Positions 35,464 to 44,693 of a stretch of DNA of 64,000 nt are shown here, piece after piece. The notes under the pieces are model-generated. The model was not told the DNA's origin. It worked only from the letters and a program-made list of their open reading frames with translations, and made no database searches. The first letter of the stretch is position 1. Every line of letters begins with the position of its first letter. Source of the DNA: CAVPDE01 sp964580575 (GTDB lineage Bacteria; Desulfobacterota; DSM-4660; Desulfatiglandales; HGW-15); assembly GCA_964580575.1 (NCBI GenBank), contig CAZOLJ010000008.1, forward strand, positions 17,875 to 81,874, in the 5' to 3' direction. Both the position numbers and the translations under genes were made by a program.

Positions 35464-36606
35464 ATGGATCCCTTGTCGTTTGATTTCAGGCTGGCCGAAT
35501 TCGACTTAAGCCTCTTGCCGGTGGACGCAGAGACGTTGAAGGACAATGAGTCGATGATGAGGTCCACCGTTCAGGAGTATCTGCGTGAAGTGTTCGAGCG
35601 GCTGCCGGGAGAATGGCGCATCACTTATCATGCGGACCATCTCTCGGTCATGTGGCATCCAGAGACCTCCCAGGACATGGATTCCTTGATGGACCTGCTG
35701 ATTGGCCTGATCCACCGGCGGGCCTTTAACCTGGCAGAGACGATACTGAGATCCCTTTTCTCCAGATATCCGGAGGATCGCCGGGCCCTCTTCAACATGG
35801 GAATCCTGCTGTGCGAACAGGGGAGGCTCCAAGAAGCGAGGGAGGTGCTGAAGCGGCTCACCCGCACAGCGCCCGATTTCGCCAATGGATGGAATGCACT
35901 GGGGGTTGCCCTTTCCAGGGAGGGGAAGCGGAAAGACGCCGCAAGTGCGTTCCAAAAGAGCTTGAATCTTGACCCTGAAAACGGCCACACCCTGAGAAAT
36001 CTTGGCGCCTTGATGGTCAGAAAGGATCCGCAAGAGGCCCTGCGATATCTCAAGCGGGCTGCAAAGCTCTTGCCCACTGACCAGCCGGCCCAGTACACCT
36101 ACGGCAAATGCCTGATGGACACAGGGAGTCTGGCGGATGCCGACCGGGTCCTGAAGAAGGCGATGGCCCTGAAGGAGTACTCCGAGATTGCCGATCTGTG
36201 CCGGGACGCCAGGATCGAAATCCTCCACAGGAACCTGAAGGTTGCGGTTCCCCGAGGGCTGAGGATGGATGTCGTCGTGTTTTGCCTGGCCGCACTGGAA
36301 ACGTTTAAAGAGGTCGGACGTGACAGGACCCAGGCCGTCGCATTCGAGATCGCATCGCTCGCGAGGAGCGGTCTCAACATCAGAGATCGCACCTCGCGTT
36401 TCCGTCTCCTGAGCCTGCCGGGGCGGTTCTCTTCCCTACAGCTCGTCGTGACCATGTATGTGGGCCTGAAGAAGGCGGCCCCCCAGGCAGATCCCGGTAT
36501 CGACTTCTCCAAGGAGTACGCGTTTGCACTCGCCATGCGGCCGGGGAAGAAAAGGAAATCCAGGCCGAGGAAATCAAGACAGGGGAGACCGCACCGTCGC
36601 GATTAG
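35464..36606 (+). CDS. tetratricopeptide-repeat protein
   Basis: 380 residues. An N-terminal section of about 90 residues is unassigned. TPR helices then occupy roughly 95-250: AFNLAETILRSLFSRYPEDR, ALFNMGILLCEQGRLQEARE, GWNALGVALSREGKRKDAAS and similar. The C-terminal part has a long hydrophobic helix and a very basic end (KKRKSRPRKSRQGRPHRRD). TPRs scaffold protein partners, which are not visible here. ATG 35464 is preferred over 35458, since GAGGTG is 7 bases before the second. It is a stand-alone gene. Confidence 0.8.
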   Translation: MDPLSFDFRLAEFDLSLLPVDAETLKDNESMMRSTVQEYLREVFERLPGEWRITYHADHLSVMWHPETSQDMDSLMDLLIGLIHRRAFNLAETILRSLFSRYPEDRRALFNMGILLCEQGRLQEAREVLKRLTRTAPDFANGWNALGVALSREGKRKDAASAFQKSLNLDPENGHTLRNLGALMVRKDPQEALRYLKRAAKLLPTDQPAQYTYGKCLMDTGSLADADRVLKKAMALKEYSEIADLCRDARIEILHRNLKVAVPRGLRMDVVVFCLAALETFKEVGRDRTQAVAFEIASLARSGLNIRDRTSRFRLLSLPGRFSSLQLVVTMYVGLKKAAPQADPGIDFSKEYAFALAMRPGKKRKSRPRKSRQGRPHRRD

Positions 36607-36805
36607 CAAAGGGGGTCGCCCCTTGATGGACGGTCGGTGCGCCTCGCGAACTTCAACAGGGGTGCATTCAAAAAATGGGTTGGGGCCAGGACAACAATCT
36701 GAATTCACGCAAGAAGCATCGAAACGCAGCTCCCGGCGAGGGCTCAAAACCGGAGGTTCAGCCTTAAAAGGAGTTGTGTAAGGGCAGGAAACGGAGAAAG
36801 GCCTG

Positions 36806-36836
36806 TTGACACATAACCGGTGTACACAAATAACGT
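36806..36836 (+). promoter_or_regulatory. candidate promoter of the vapB-vapC hybrid
   Basis: TTGACA at 36806-36811, 17-base spacer containing the palindromic ACCGGTGT, then a weak -10 around AATAAC/TAACGT (36829-36836). Palindromes at this position are typical for antitoxin autoregulation. Confidence 0.4.
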
Positions 36837-36859
36837 GTTCAGGCGTAGGAGGTGATCCC

Positions 36860-37173
36860 ATGGCCAATATAACGATATCGATTGACGAGGCCCTCTTGAA
36901 GGCCGGGCGGAAGTATGCTGAGAAACATCAGACATCGATCAACGGTCTCATTCACAAGCTTTTGGAGGAGACCGTACGCCTGAGATCATCAAGGAGGCCA
37001 TCGATTGCAGCCTTATCAACCGCCTGTCTTTCTGGGATTCTCTCATCGTGGTAGCAGCCGAAGGCGCACGATGCGAGAGAATCTGGACGGAAGACCTGAA
37101 TGATGGACAGATCATTCGAGGAGTCCGGATAGAGAATCCTCTCAAGAGCCTCAAAGGAGTCTCCGAAAAATAG
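36860..37173 (+). pseudogene. deletion hybrid of a VapB-type antitoxin and a PIN toxin
   Basis: From ATG 36860 the frame gives ANITISIDEALLKAGRKYAE and INGLIHKLLEETVRL, a ribbon-helix-helix antitoxin N-terminus. At about 36980 the protein-like signal switches frame: EIIKEAIDCSLINRLSFWDS then LIVVAAEGARCERIWTEDLN to SEK and TAG at 37171. This second part is the C-terminus of a PIN-domain toxin; the LSFWDSLIVVAA and TEDLN phrases hold late acidic residues. The antitoxin C-terminus and the first half of the toxin are missing. The remaining frame from 36860 ends at 37054. So an antitoxin-toxin pair was fused by a deletion and should be inactive. Confidence 0.7.
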
Positions 37174-37312
37174 GGGCTCGTGATTTCACGCGTCTCTCGG
37201 GCGGTGCTCAGTTGAACGATCATCACGGTGGAATGGAAGATGAAGAAATGGACGCTTTTTTCAAGGGGCTACGGGGGGTGGGAACTCGAACGTCGGCAGC
37301 ACAGGGCGCTCA

Positions 37313-37957
37313 ATGACAGCGAACGAACTGTTTTCGAAAATGGAAGGGCGTTTCGGGAAGTACCACGACGGTGGTGTGGTCTGCAGCAACGGGGAGGACA
37401 TCAAGAGCGTTGTCTGCGAAATTGACTGGTACACGCTTTACCACGTCCTGACAGACCGGAACACGCTCTATGTGGTGCATCACCCGGTGAGCGACTTCGC
37501 GCTCAAGCTAAGCGAGATCAATCCCGAAGAGAAGCAGGACGACATCCGATCCGAAGCACAGAACTGGCTTCTGGAGTTCAGGGCCCGTGAGCTTCAGATG
37601 AACCTTGCCGTGGCACACACCATGGCCGACAAGATGCTCGAAGCCGAACTCTCGGACTGCCTCGGAGGAGCGAAGGGCCAGCAGATCGTCACACGCCTAA
37701 ACAGTTTCTTCGACCGCTTCTTCAATCCCCATCCCGCGATTGTCGTTCTCCTCGCCGCCCGGCGACTGCTCGATCAAGACGCTGCAGCGCAGGTCGTGCT
37801 CGGCAGCTATGGCTATGAGGTGAAGCAGGACGTGATCTACGTGGACCAGTGCGGTATGGAAGAGACTGAACAGGCCATCACCATCCCCCACTCCCTTGTG
37901 GATGCGGTGGCGATGAGTCTGTGGAAAGCGGCTGCATTGGCTTTGATCTCTCCATAA
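37313..37957 (+). CDS. hypothetical protein (214 aa)
   Basis: A soluble protein beginning TANELFSKMEGRFGKYHDGG with mixed strands (DWYTLYHVLTDRNTLYVVHH) and long helices (AQNWLLEFRARELQMNLAVA). The C-terminal half contains NSFFDRFFNPHPAIVVLLAA. There is no signal peptide or membrane span, and I recognise no family. It lies between two decayed loci but is itself intact. The start ATG 37313 lacks a strong Shine-Dalgarno sequence; the codon pattern supports coding throughout. Confidence 0.55.
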   Translation: MTANELFSKMEGRFGKYHDGGVVCSNGEDIKSVVCEIDWYTLYHVLTDRNTLYVVHHPVSDFALKLSEINPEEKQDDIRSEAQNWLLEFRARELQMNLAVAHTMADKMLEAELSDCLGGAKGQQIVTRLNSFFDRFFNPHPAIVVLLAARRLLDQDAAAQVVLGSYGYEVKQDVIYVDQCGMEETEQAITIPHSLVDAVAMSLWKAAALALISP

Positions 37958-38066
37958 CGAAGGGGGCGTGGGCCAGCACAAGGAACGGGGTTCGGTTTTT
38001 GGGCCTGGACGGGCCCGGGCTCGTGTGATAGGAGATCCGAGAAAGAAAATCAAAGGACGTTGAATC

Positions 38067-39696
38067 ATGAAGAGATTGCTTTTTGGCATCCTGGCAGGCT
38101 GCGTGTTCGCGTTGCTGGCCGCACCGGGTCCTTCGGCGGCAGAGATCGTGCTCTATTCCTCCAACCCCTCGGAGCTGATTGATAGGGTCAGCAAAGGTTT
38201 CGAGGGGAAAACGGGCATCAAGGTCTCCGTCGTGCGCCTGGGCACGGGCGAGGCCATGAAGCGCATCGCTGCGGAAAAGGACAAGCCGCTCTGCGACGTG
38301 TTCTGGAGCGGGGACGTGGCTGTCCTGGAAAACGCCAAGGAGAACTTCCAGTCCTAGCGCTCCCCTGAGGCAAAGCTCCTACCGGCGGGTTACGTGGAGC
38401 AGGAGGCTCGCTGGACGGCGAGCAACGCCCACATCATGATCATCATGGTCAACAAGTCCCTGGTTCAGGAAAGCCAGAGGCCCAAGGCCTGGAAGGACCT
38501 CTTTGCGCCGGCATGGAAGGGCAAGGTCGTCATGGCCAACCCGGAAAAGTCGGGTTCCGCCTATGCCCAGGTCTACGGCCTTTATAAGCTCTACGGGTGG
38601 GACGGTCTCAACCAGCTCATCGCCAACGCCAAGATCCTCGACAGCTCGATCCTGATCTACAAGGGCGTGGCCGCCGGGGAATACCCTCTTGGAATCACCA
38701 TGGAATACGCCGCCTACCGTTACATCGCCGGAGGCGACAAGAACTTCGGGGTCCCCAGCCTGATCGGAGAAGACTTTCGGGTCCTGTCCGTTCAGGCCTA
38801 CAACGAGTTCATCAGCGAGATGGGCGGGAACCCCTCCATGGCCGGGGCTCTCAGCATGATCCTGCTGGCGATCACCCTCAGCCTCACCGTCCTGCAGAAA
38901 TTCTGGGTGGAGCGGAAGACCTACGCCATGACGAGTCTCAATCCCCTGGAGGTAAAGCGCCTCCGGCCCCTGCCGACGGCGCTCATGTGGCTGTTTTGCG
39001 CCGGAACCGTCTTTGTGGCCCTGTTCCCCTTCGCCGTGGTCATGATCGCCTCTGTGACTAAAACCCAGGGGCCTGTCATGTATTTCGGCCAATTCAGCCT
39101 GGAGAACTTCATCAAGGCCTTCTCCATCGCCCCGCGGCCCATCTTCAATTCCTTTTTCCTTGCCACGGCGGCGAGGGTCCATGAGCTATCTGCTGGATCT
39201 GCTCGTCATGCTGCCCCTGGCCATCGCGGGCACGGTCCAGGGTATTGCCCTGGCCGCGACGTACAACAAAGGGATCCTCGTTCTGACCGGCACCTGGATG
39301 ATCCTGGTGCTGGCCTACTTTATCCGGAAGGTTCTCTATTCCATCAAGACCACGGCCGCCCTGCTCACCCAGATCGACGCCTCTGTTGAGGAGGCTTCCG
39401 TCAATTTGGGCGTCCCGCCGGTGCGGTCCTTCCTGAAGGTCGTTGTGCCGATCATGCTCCCCGGCATTATCGCCGGCGGGATCATCATGTGGGTCACGAC
39501 CCTGGCCGAGCTCAGCTCCACGATCGTCCTGTACTACGGCCCCTGGGCGACCATGACCGTGGAGATCTTCCAGCGCATCGGCAGCGGGGATTTCGGTCCC
39601 GCCTCCGCCTACGCGGCGATCCTCATCGTCTCGGTCCTCGTTCCCTTGTTCATCTTGCACCGGTTCCTCGGCAAGGATCTGGCCTCATCCCTTTAG
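38067..39696 (+). pseudogene. decayed ferric-iron-type ABC transporter (binding protein plus permease remnants)
   Basis: The first part is a FbpA-like binding protein: signal peptide RLLFGILAGCVFALLAAPG, then EIVLYSSNPSELIDRVSKGF. It is cut by an in-frame TAG at 38355 where relatives have Tyr. The same frame continues SPEAKLLPAGYVEQEARWTA through LGITMEYAAYRYIAGGDKNF and then fuses near 38800 to permease sequence (ISEMGGNPSMAGALSMILLA). Near 39165 the frame breaks again and permease sequence resumes from 39181 (SYLLDLLVMLPLAIAGTVQG) with the EAA-like loop ASVEEASVNLGVPPVRSF, ending at 39696. So there is one nonsense codon, one large deletion joining two genes, and one frame-breaking deletion. 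The ATPase gene is absent. Confidence 0.8.
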
Positions 39697-39760
39697 CGGG
39701 TGCGGAATCGGGGGGCAGGGGATATCGCTCAATCCCGACAGCGCATGACCCGCTTGCGGC

Positions 39761-40426
39761 TCAGTACCTCAGAATCCTAACCGTTCTCTTTACGCTTCCC
39801 TCCAGGTCCGAATCCACATCCACCGATTCCTCCCGCAGGACCTCGCGAAAGTCCTTCGGGACAAAGGCCCTGCCGCCGTCTGCGATGAGGATCGTGACGG
39901 ATTGCTCCGTCCATTTGTCAAGCAAACCTGCAAGAGCAAAGGACTCGACCTTGGCGTAGAAGAAGTCCGAGCAGAGGATGAGTTGAGCCTGCCCGATCGA
40001 GCCGGTTTCAGTGCGGTTCTCGGAGTCGAACTGCAGGCTCACCCTGTTGTGTGCGCCGTTTTGACGGGCGATGGCGAGCGCGACCGGGTCAATGTCGTTG
40101 GCGGTAACCATGCGGGCACCTGCTTTTGCCGCGGCGATGGAGGCCACTGCTCCTCCGCAGCCGATCTCGATCACTTCCAGGTCCCTCACGAGACCCGGTT
40201 GATTGAGAAGAAAGCGGGCAAGGACCTGGGCCGCCGGCCAGACCACCGCCCAGAAAGGAACAGGACATGGCTGTCCGGCTTCCTTTTCCCATGCTTCCCA
40301 TAGGGTGAAAACGGCCTCGGACCTGCGGACCCGGATTTCGGGGCATCCGGTCACAGGGCCAAAAGGGCAGAATTCGTCCAGGAGCTCCGGGGAAGGCATA
40401 GGAGGTAGGGGAGGGCGCTCGCCCAT
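39761..40426 (-). CDS. class I SAM-dependent methyltransferase, protein-lysine type
   Basis: 221 residues with a Rossmann methyltransferase core: VIEIGCGGAVASIAAAKAGA at about residues 84-103 is motif I, TANDIDPVALAIARQNGAHN is motif II, and ILCSDFFYAKV near 150 matches the acidic D-x-F-Y post-motif seen in the METTL20/PrmA-like protein-lysine methyltransferases. FWAVVWPAAQVLARFLL before motif I is also typical of that group (WxxVWPA). The likely target is a lysine in a protein such as electron-transfer flavoprotein beta subunit; that is inference from the subfamily. The gene runs head to tail with the acyl-CoA synthetase gene, 8 bases apart. Confidence 0.78.
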   Translation of the reverse strand: MGERPPLPPMPSPELLDEFCPFGPVTGCPEIRVRRSEAVFTLWEAWEKEAGQPCPVPFWAVVWPAAQVLARFLLNQPGLVRDLEVIEIGCGGAVASIAAAKAGARMVTANDIDPVALAIARQNGAHNRVSLQFDSENRTETGSIGQAQLILCSDFFYAKVESFALAGLLDKWTEQSVTILIADGGRAFVPKDFREVLREESVDVDSDLEGSVKRTVRILRY

Positions 40427-40434
40427 GGGAATGT

Positions 40435-41850
40435 CTATGACCGGCTCAGACGGTGAAGGGCCGAAAGAGCGGCCACGGCCTTTTCAGGAGACGGGAAAAC
40501 CGGGACGCCTTTTTCTTCCAGCCACGTGAGATTCTCATGCCTTCCGGACTCCATTCCGGCAAGCCAGAGGACGATGGGCTTCCCCTCTTCCGCAGCCCGG
40601 AGAAAGACTCCCATGAATTCCTTGGGGACCGTAAGGAATTCCGGGTGAATCTGAATAGCCAGGGCGTCGACATCCGGATCTGCAACCATTGCGTCGAGTA
40701 CGGTGGTGTAGATGCTTGCCGGATCGTGAAACTGTATCGTGAGGCCGAGGTCCCAGGGGTTGGCCGGGATGTCCCATGCAGGAAAGATGGCTCTCAGCTT
40801 GTCGAGCGTGGCGCTGCTTGTCTCAGCGAGCTCCAGGCCTTCCTGTTCGAGGAGGTCCGTGACGATCACGCCCTCTCCGCCGGGGAAGGTGGCGATGAAC
40901 ACCCGGTTGCCTTTCAGGGAGAGGGGGCCGAAACGCTCCAGGCTACGGGTCAGATCAAAAAAATCTTCCAGGCTGTGAGCGCGCAAAGCTCCGCACTGTC
41001 TCATGGCGCCTTCGAAAAGGAGGTCATTCCCCTGCGCGAGGTTCCCGGTATGCGACAGGGCGGCCTTGGCGCCTGCCTCGCTCCTGCCCGACTTGAGGAC
41101 AACGACGCGCTTTCCCTGTGTGGAGGCCTTACGCACGAGCCTCAGAAACTCCCTGCCGTCTCCCCCGATGCTTTCCATGTGAATCCCGATCACACGCGTC
41201 TCCGGGTCTTCAACCAGATAACTCAGGGCGTCCACCTCGTTGACATCCATCTTGTTGCCGAGATCGATGAGTTTGTTGAGGTGATAATTGAAATCCTTCA
41301 ACAGCCATCCGGAGCGAGGCTCGTAGAGACCAGACTGAAAAATCAGGGAAAGACCGCCGGCTTTGATGGCCTCCATGGGATGGAAGCTGATGCAAAGGCC
41401 CGCCTTCACGTTGATGGGGCTCAGAGCGTTGGGGCCGATGACCCGGACGCCGTTCTGGCGGACCATGCGGGCCATCTCCGCTTGGACCCTTTTGCCTTTC
41501 TCTCCGGTCTCGGAAAATCCCCCTGCGATGAGGGTGACCCGCTGGATGCCCTTTTCTACACACTCCTTCAAGACCTGCGGCGCCATCGCAAAGGAAACCC
41601 CTATGACGGCAAGATCAACGGTCTCGGGGATGTCCTTCACGGCCGGATAAGCCTTGACTCCCAGGATCTCCTTTTCACTGGGGTGGACCGGATAGATTCT
41701 TCCCTTGAAGCCGAGCTTGAGCAAGTTGGAGAGAAGGTAGTAGTTGGCGCGCATGGGGTTGTTGGAGGCGCCTACTATGGCGACGCTCTCCGGCTCGAAG
41801 AACCTGGTGAGAAAGTGCTCGTCGTTCCTGTGAAGGTCTTTGGGCGACAT
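40435..41850 (-). CDS. NDP-forming acyl-CoA synthetase, alpha-type protein
   Basis: 471 residues. CoA-binding domain FEPESVAIVGASNNPMRANY near 18-37, GPNALSPINVKAG near 140, then ligase domains with ALSHTGNLAQGNDLLFEGAM near 262, whose His is the phosphorylated residue in this family. Like the gene at 6925 it lacks the ATP-grasp beta domain, and no beta gene is near. ATG 41850 has AAGGAA upstream; longer in-frame starts lie in a region without protein character. It precedes the methyltransferase gene in a two-gene operon and is divergent from the hydrolase-ligase fusion. Confidence 0.8.
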   Translation of the reverse strand: MSPKDLHRNDEHFLTRFFEPESVAIVGASNNPMRANYYLLSNLLKLGFKGRIYPVHPSEKEILGVKAYPAVKDIPETVDLAVIGVSFAMAPQVLKECVEKGIQRVTLIAGGFSETGEKGKRVQAEMARMVRQNGVRVIGPNALSPINVKAGLCISFHPMEAIKAGGLSLIFQSGLYEPRSGWLLKDFNYHLNKLIDLGNKMDVNEVDALSYLVEDPETRVIGIHMESIGGDGREFLRLVRKASTQGKRVVVLKSGRSEAGAKAALSHTGNLAQGNDLLFEGAMRQCGALRAHSLEDFFDLTRSLERFGPLSLKGNRVFIATFPGGEGVIVTDLLEQEGLELAETSSATLDKLRAIFPAWDIPANPWDLGLTIQFHDPASIYTTVLDAMVADPDVDALAIQIHPEFLTVPKEFMGVFLRAAEEGKPIVLWLAGMESGRHENLTWLEEKGVPVFPSPEKAVAALSALHRLSRS

Positions 41851-41879
41851 GTTGTTCCTTCCTGGCTTCCCATCCCGGT

Positions 41880-42014
41880 TCAAGGCATCCCCCCCCCGGT
41901 CTTGATATAGGCCTTTTCGTTCATTGCTAGAATTGCGATCCCCTTGCGGACCGTAGCATAATGAATCTCCAAAGAATCGGCAATCCCTTTCAGAGTATCG
42001 TTCAGAGTATACAG
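41880..42014 (-). pseudogene. possible C-terminal relic of a transposase-type HTH
   Basis: The frame ends with TLKGIADSLEIHYATVRKGI and then NEKAYIKTGGG. This looks like the DnaA-like/HTH tail of REP-associated (RAYT) transposases, where the phrase is roughly KEIAxxLGxHYATVSRxI. No catalytic part is present upstream. It fills most of the 302-base gap between the divergent genes at 41850 and 42153. Confidence 0.3.
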
Positions 42015-42152
42015 GCATGGGGCTAGGGTAGGATCAAGACAACGATTCGAGATTGTGTTATATAGGCTGAAAAGCGTTTTCAGACCTTCAAAGAACTTGA
42101 TTCTGAAAACTCCTGCTGGACCCCTCCGGCAGGGGCTGCAGGAGAGTGTTTC

Positions 42153-44657
42153 GTGAAAAGAAAATTGCGAGGGCTCAAGCGCAGGGATATCCAGCTGGAT
42201 TTCAGCTTGTACCGGGTGGACGTGCCGATCCGGGGCCTTCCGGACATGAATCTGAGCGTGGTGCACCTCTGGCCGGAGGAGGCGGAGCAAACGATGGTGT
42301 TCGTTCACGGGTTCGCCGGGTGCGCGGAGACGTGGGAATACCAGGTGAACCACTTTTCGCACCGGTATCGCGTCATCGCACCTGACCTGCGCGGCCACGG
42401 TCAGAGCGACGCCCCTTTCTCCCAGTACACCATGCCGGAGCTGGTCGAAGACCTCCGCACGATCTCTGAAACGCTCGACCTGCCTGAGCGATTTGTTCTG
42501 GTGGGCCATTCCTTCGGCGGATCGATCTGCGCGGAGTACGCCAAAGCTTATCCGGAGCGTTTGGAAAAACTGATTCTCATTTCCACCGCCGGGGAATACC
42601 CCCTTCCCCGGGGGGCGTCGTTCCTTTCCCGTGTTCCTGCCGCGGTTTTCCGGCCATGGTGGAAGTACCGCCCCCGATGGAACGCGGAGATACACGTCAT
42701 GAAGCGGATGCTCTTGAACAACATGCGCAACTGGCAGGGCTGGTCAACCCTTCGGGACATCCAAACCCCAACGCTCGTCATCACGGGCGAGAGGGACCGT
42801 TATTTCCCCCGCCACGTCTTTGAAGAGGTGAGCAAGACGATCCCCAGGGCGGAAATCATCGACGTGGGGGTGTCCAAACACAAGGTCCAGCTCGAGCGCT
42901 ACAGCGCGGTCAACCGGGCCATTGAGCGATTCATCGGTGAAGACGCAGAGGCGCACCGCATGTCCTGGCGGGACCAGACGGCCCGGTCCGATCAGCCGGA
43001 CAAACGACCATGGCTCAAGAGTTACGGCACCACCACGCCCCACACGGTTCCCATTCCCCGCCAACCGCTGCACCGGTTCCTGGAGGCGGCGGCGGACAAC
43101 CTGCCGGAGCAAAGGGCAACCCTGTTCTACGGCGCCGAGCTGACGTACCAGCAACTGGACTCCCATGTGAACCAGTTCGCCCATGCGCTTCATGGACTCG
43201 GTGTGCAGCCGGGAGATCGTGTCATGGTGGTGCTGCCCAACATGCCGCAGATGATCGTCGCCTACTACGCAGCGCTCAAGGTCGGCGGCGTGGTGGTGCT
43301 GCCCAACCCCGACGCGAGCGGGCGCGCTATCACCTGGCAGATCAAGGAGACTGGAGCCAAGGTGTTGGTGACCCTGAGAGAGTTCGGCGGGCTGGCGAGA
43401 GAGGTTAGGGAAAAGGTGCCCCTCACGGTCGTGTTTGCTGACGTTCGCAGCGCCGTATCCGGCGGTGTCTATCAGGAGCTTATGGCGCGATGGAAGGCTG
43501 CGGGGCTCGGCGAGCAAGAGATGGCCGACAGGAGCTACGGGGGACATCTCATGAACCAGCTCACGATGGATGCGCCCCGGACTCCGCCGAACGTTCAGGT
43601 CTCCAGCGAGGCTCTGGCCGCCATCCTCTACACGAGCGGAACGACCGACGAACCCAAGGGTGTTTGCCTGAGTCATGCCAACCTGGTCGCCAACGCGATT
43701 CAGACCCGCCACTGGATCCCCAATTTGCACTACGGCAAGGAGACCTTTCTGTCGGTCATCCCCTTGACGCACAGCTACGGGATGACCACAGCGATGAACC
43801 TCCCGATTGCCATGGGCGCGACCATCGTGTTGCTCCCCGTGTTTGAACTCCAGGAGGTCCTGAAAACCATCAAGACCTCCAAACCCACCGTCTTTCCCGG
43901 TGTCCCCTCTATCTACATGGCGATCAACCGGGCGCCCCATGTGTCCTCTTTCGGATTGTCGTCGATCAAGGCCTGCGTCAGCGGTGCAGCGCCGCTTCCG
44001 GTAGAGGTGCAAGAGGCCTTTGAGAGGCTCACAAGGGGCCGTCTCGTCGAAGGGTACGGGCTGACGGAAGCATCGCCGGTCACGCATGTCAATCCCCTTG
44101 AAGGACCGCGCAGGGTCGGCTCCATCGGCATTCCTGTCCCAAGCACCGACGCCAAGATCGTGGACCTGGTGACCCGTGAGGATCTGCCTGCCGGACAGAT
44201 CGGGGAGCTGGCGGTCAAAGGCCCTCAAGTCATGAGGGGGTACTGGAATCCCGGCCCCGAGGACGACTCCGAGTCTGTGCTGAAAGACGGATGGCTCTAC
44301 ACAGGCGATGTGGCCTCCATGGACGCGGACGGTTTCGCCCAAATCATCAGCAGAAAGCGGGATACCATCCTGGCGGGCGAGTACAGCGTGTACCCGCGTG
44401 ACATCGAAGAGGTGCTCTACGAGAACAGCAAGGTCATGGAGGTCGCTGTTGTCGGTGTTCCGACGGAGACGAGCGCACAAAGAGTGAAGGCCTTTGTCGT
44501 TCCCCGTCCAGGCACCCATCTTTCCAAGGAGGAGCTGATGGATCTTTGCCGAAAGCGGCTGGAAGAGTATGCTGTGCCGTGGGATATTGAGTTCCGCGAG
44601 GAACTGCCCAAGTCGTTCGTGGGCAAGGTCTTGAGGCGCTTGCTGGTCGAGAAATGA
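42153..44657 (+). CDS. fusion: alpha/beta-hydrolase plus acyl-CoA ligase
   Basis: 834 residues with two complete modules. Residues about 1-270 form an alpha/beta-hydrolase: VFVHGFAGCAETWEYQ near 50, the nucleophile elbow LVGHSFGGS near 118 (Ser), Asp in VITGERDRYF near 212, and a late His in GVSKHKVQ near 235. Residues about 305-834 form an ANL-superfamily ligase: ILYTSGTTDEPKGVCLSHAN near 492, VEGYGLTEASPVTHVN near 633, YTGDVASMDADGF near 715, SRKRDTILAGEYSVYPRDIE near 732, and the terminal KSFVGKVLRR Lys. It would release an acid from an ester or thioester and re-activate it as acyl-CoA. The start is GTG 42153; no fused carrier domain is seen. Confidence 0.88.
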   Translation: MKRKLRGLKRRDIQLDFSLYRVDVPIRGLPDMNLSVVHLWPEEAEQTMVFVHGFAGCAETWEYQVNHFSHRYRVIAPDLRGHGQSDAPFSQYTMPELVEDLRTISETLDLPERFVLVGHSFGGSICAEYAKAYPERLEKLILISTAGEYPLPRGASFLSRVPAAVFRPWWKYRPRWNAEIHVMKRMLLNNMRNWQGWSTLRDIQTPTLVITGERDRYFPRHVFEEVSKTIPRAEIIDVGVSKHKVQLERYSAVNRAIERFIGEDAEAHRMSWRDQTARSDQPDKRPWLKSYGTTTPHTVPIPRQPLHRFLEAAADNLPEQRATLFYGAELTYQQLDSHVNQFAHALHGLGVQPGDRVMVVLPNMPQMIVAYYAALKVGGVVVLPNPDASGRAITWQIKETGAKVLVTLREFGGLAREVREKVPLTVVFADVRSAVSGGVYQELMARWKAAGLGEQEMADRSYGGHLMNQLTMDAPRTPPNVQVSSEALAAILYTSGTTDEPKGVCLSHANLVANAIQTRHWIPNLHYGKETFLSVIPLTHSYGMTTAMNLPIAMGATIVLLPVFELQEVLKTIKTSKPTVFPGVPSIYMAINRAPHVSSFGLSSIKACVSGAAPLPVEVQEAFERLTRGRLVEGYGLTEASPVTHVNPLEGPRRVGSIGIPVPSTDAKIVDLVTREDLPAGQIGELAVKGPQVMRGYWNPGPEDDSESVLKDGWLYTGDVASMDADGFAQIISRKRDTILAGEYSVYPRDIEEVLYENSKVMEVAVVGVPTETSAQRVKAFVVPRPGTHLSKEELMDLCRKRLEEYAVPWDIEFREELPKSFVGKVLRRLLVEK

Positions 44658-44693
44658 ACATGGGAAACCAATGCACCTGTCAAGGAGGCTAGA

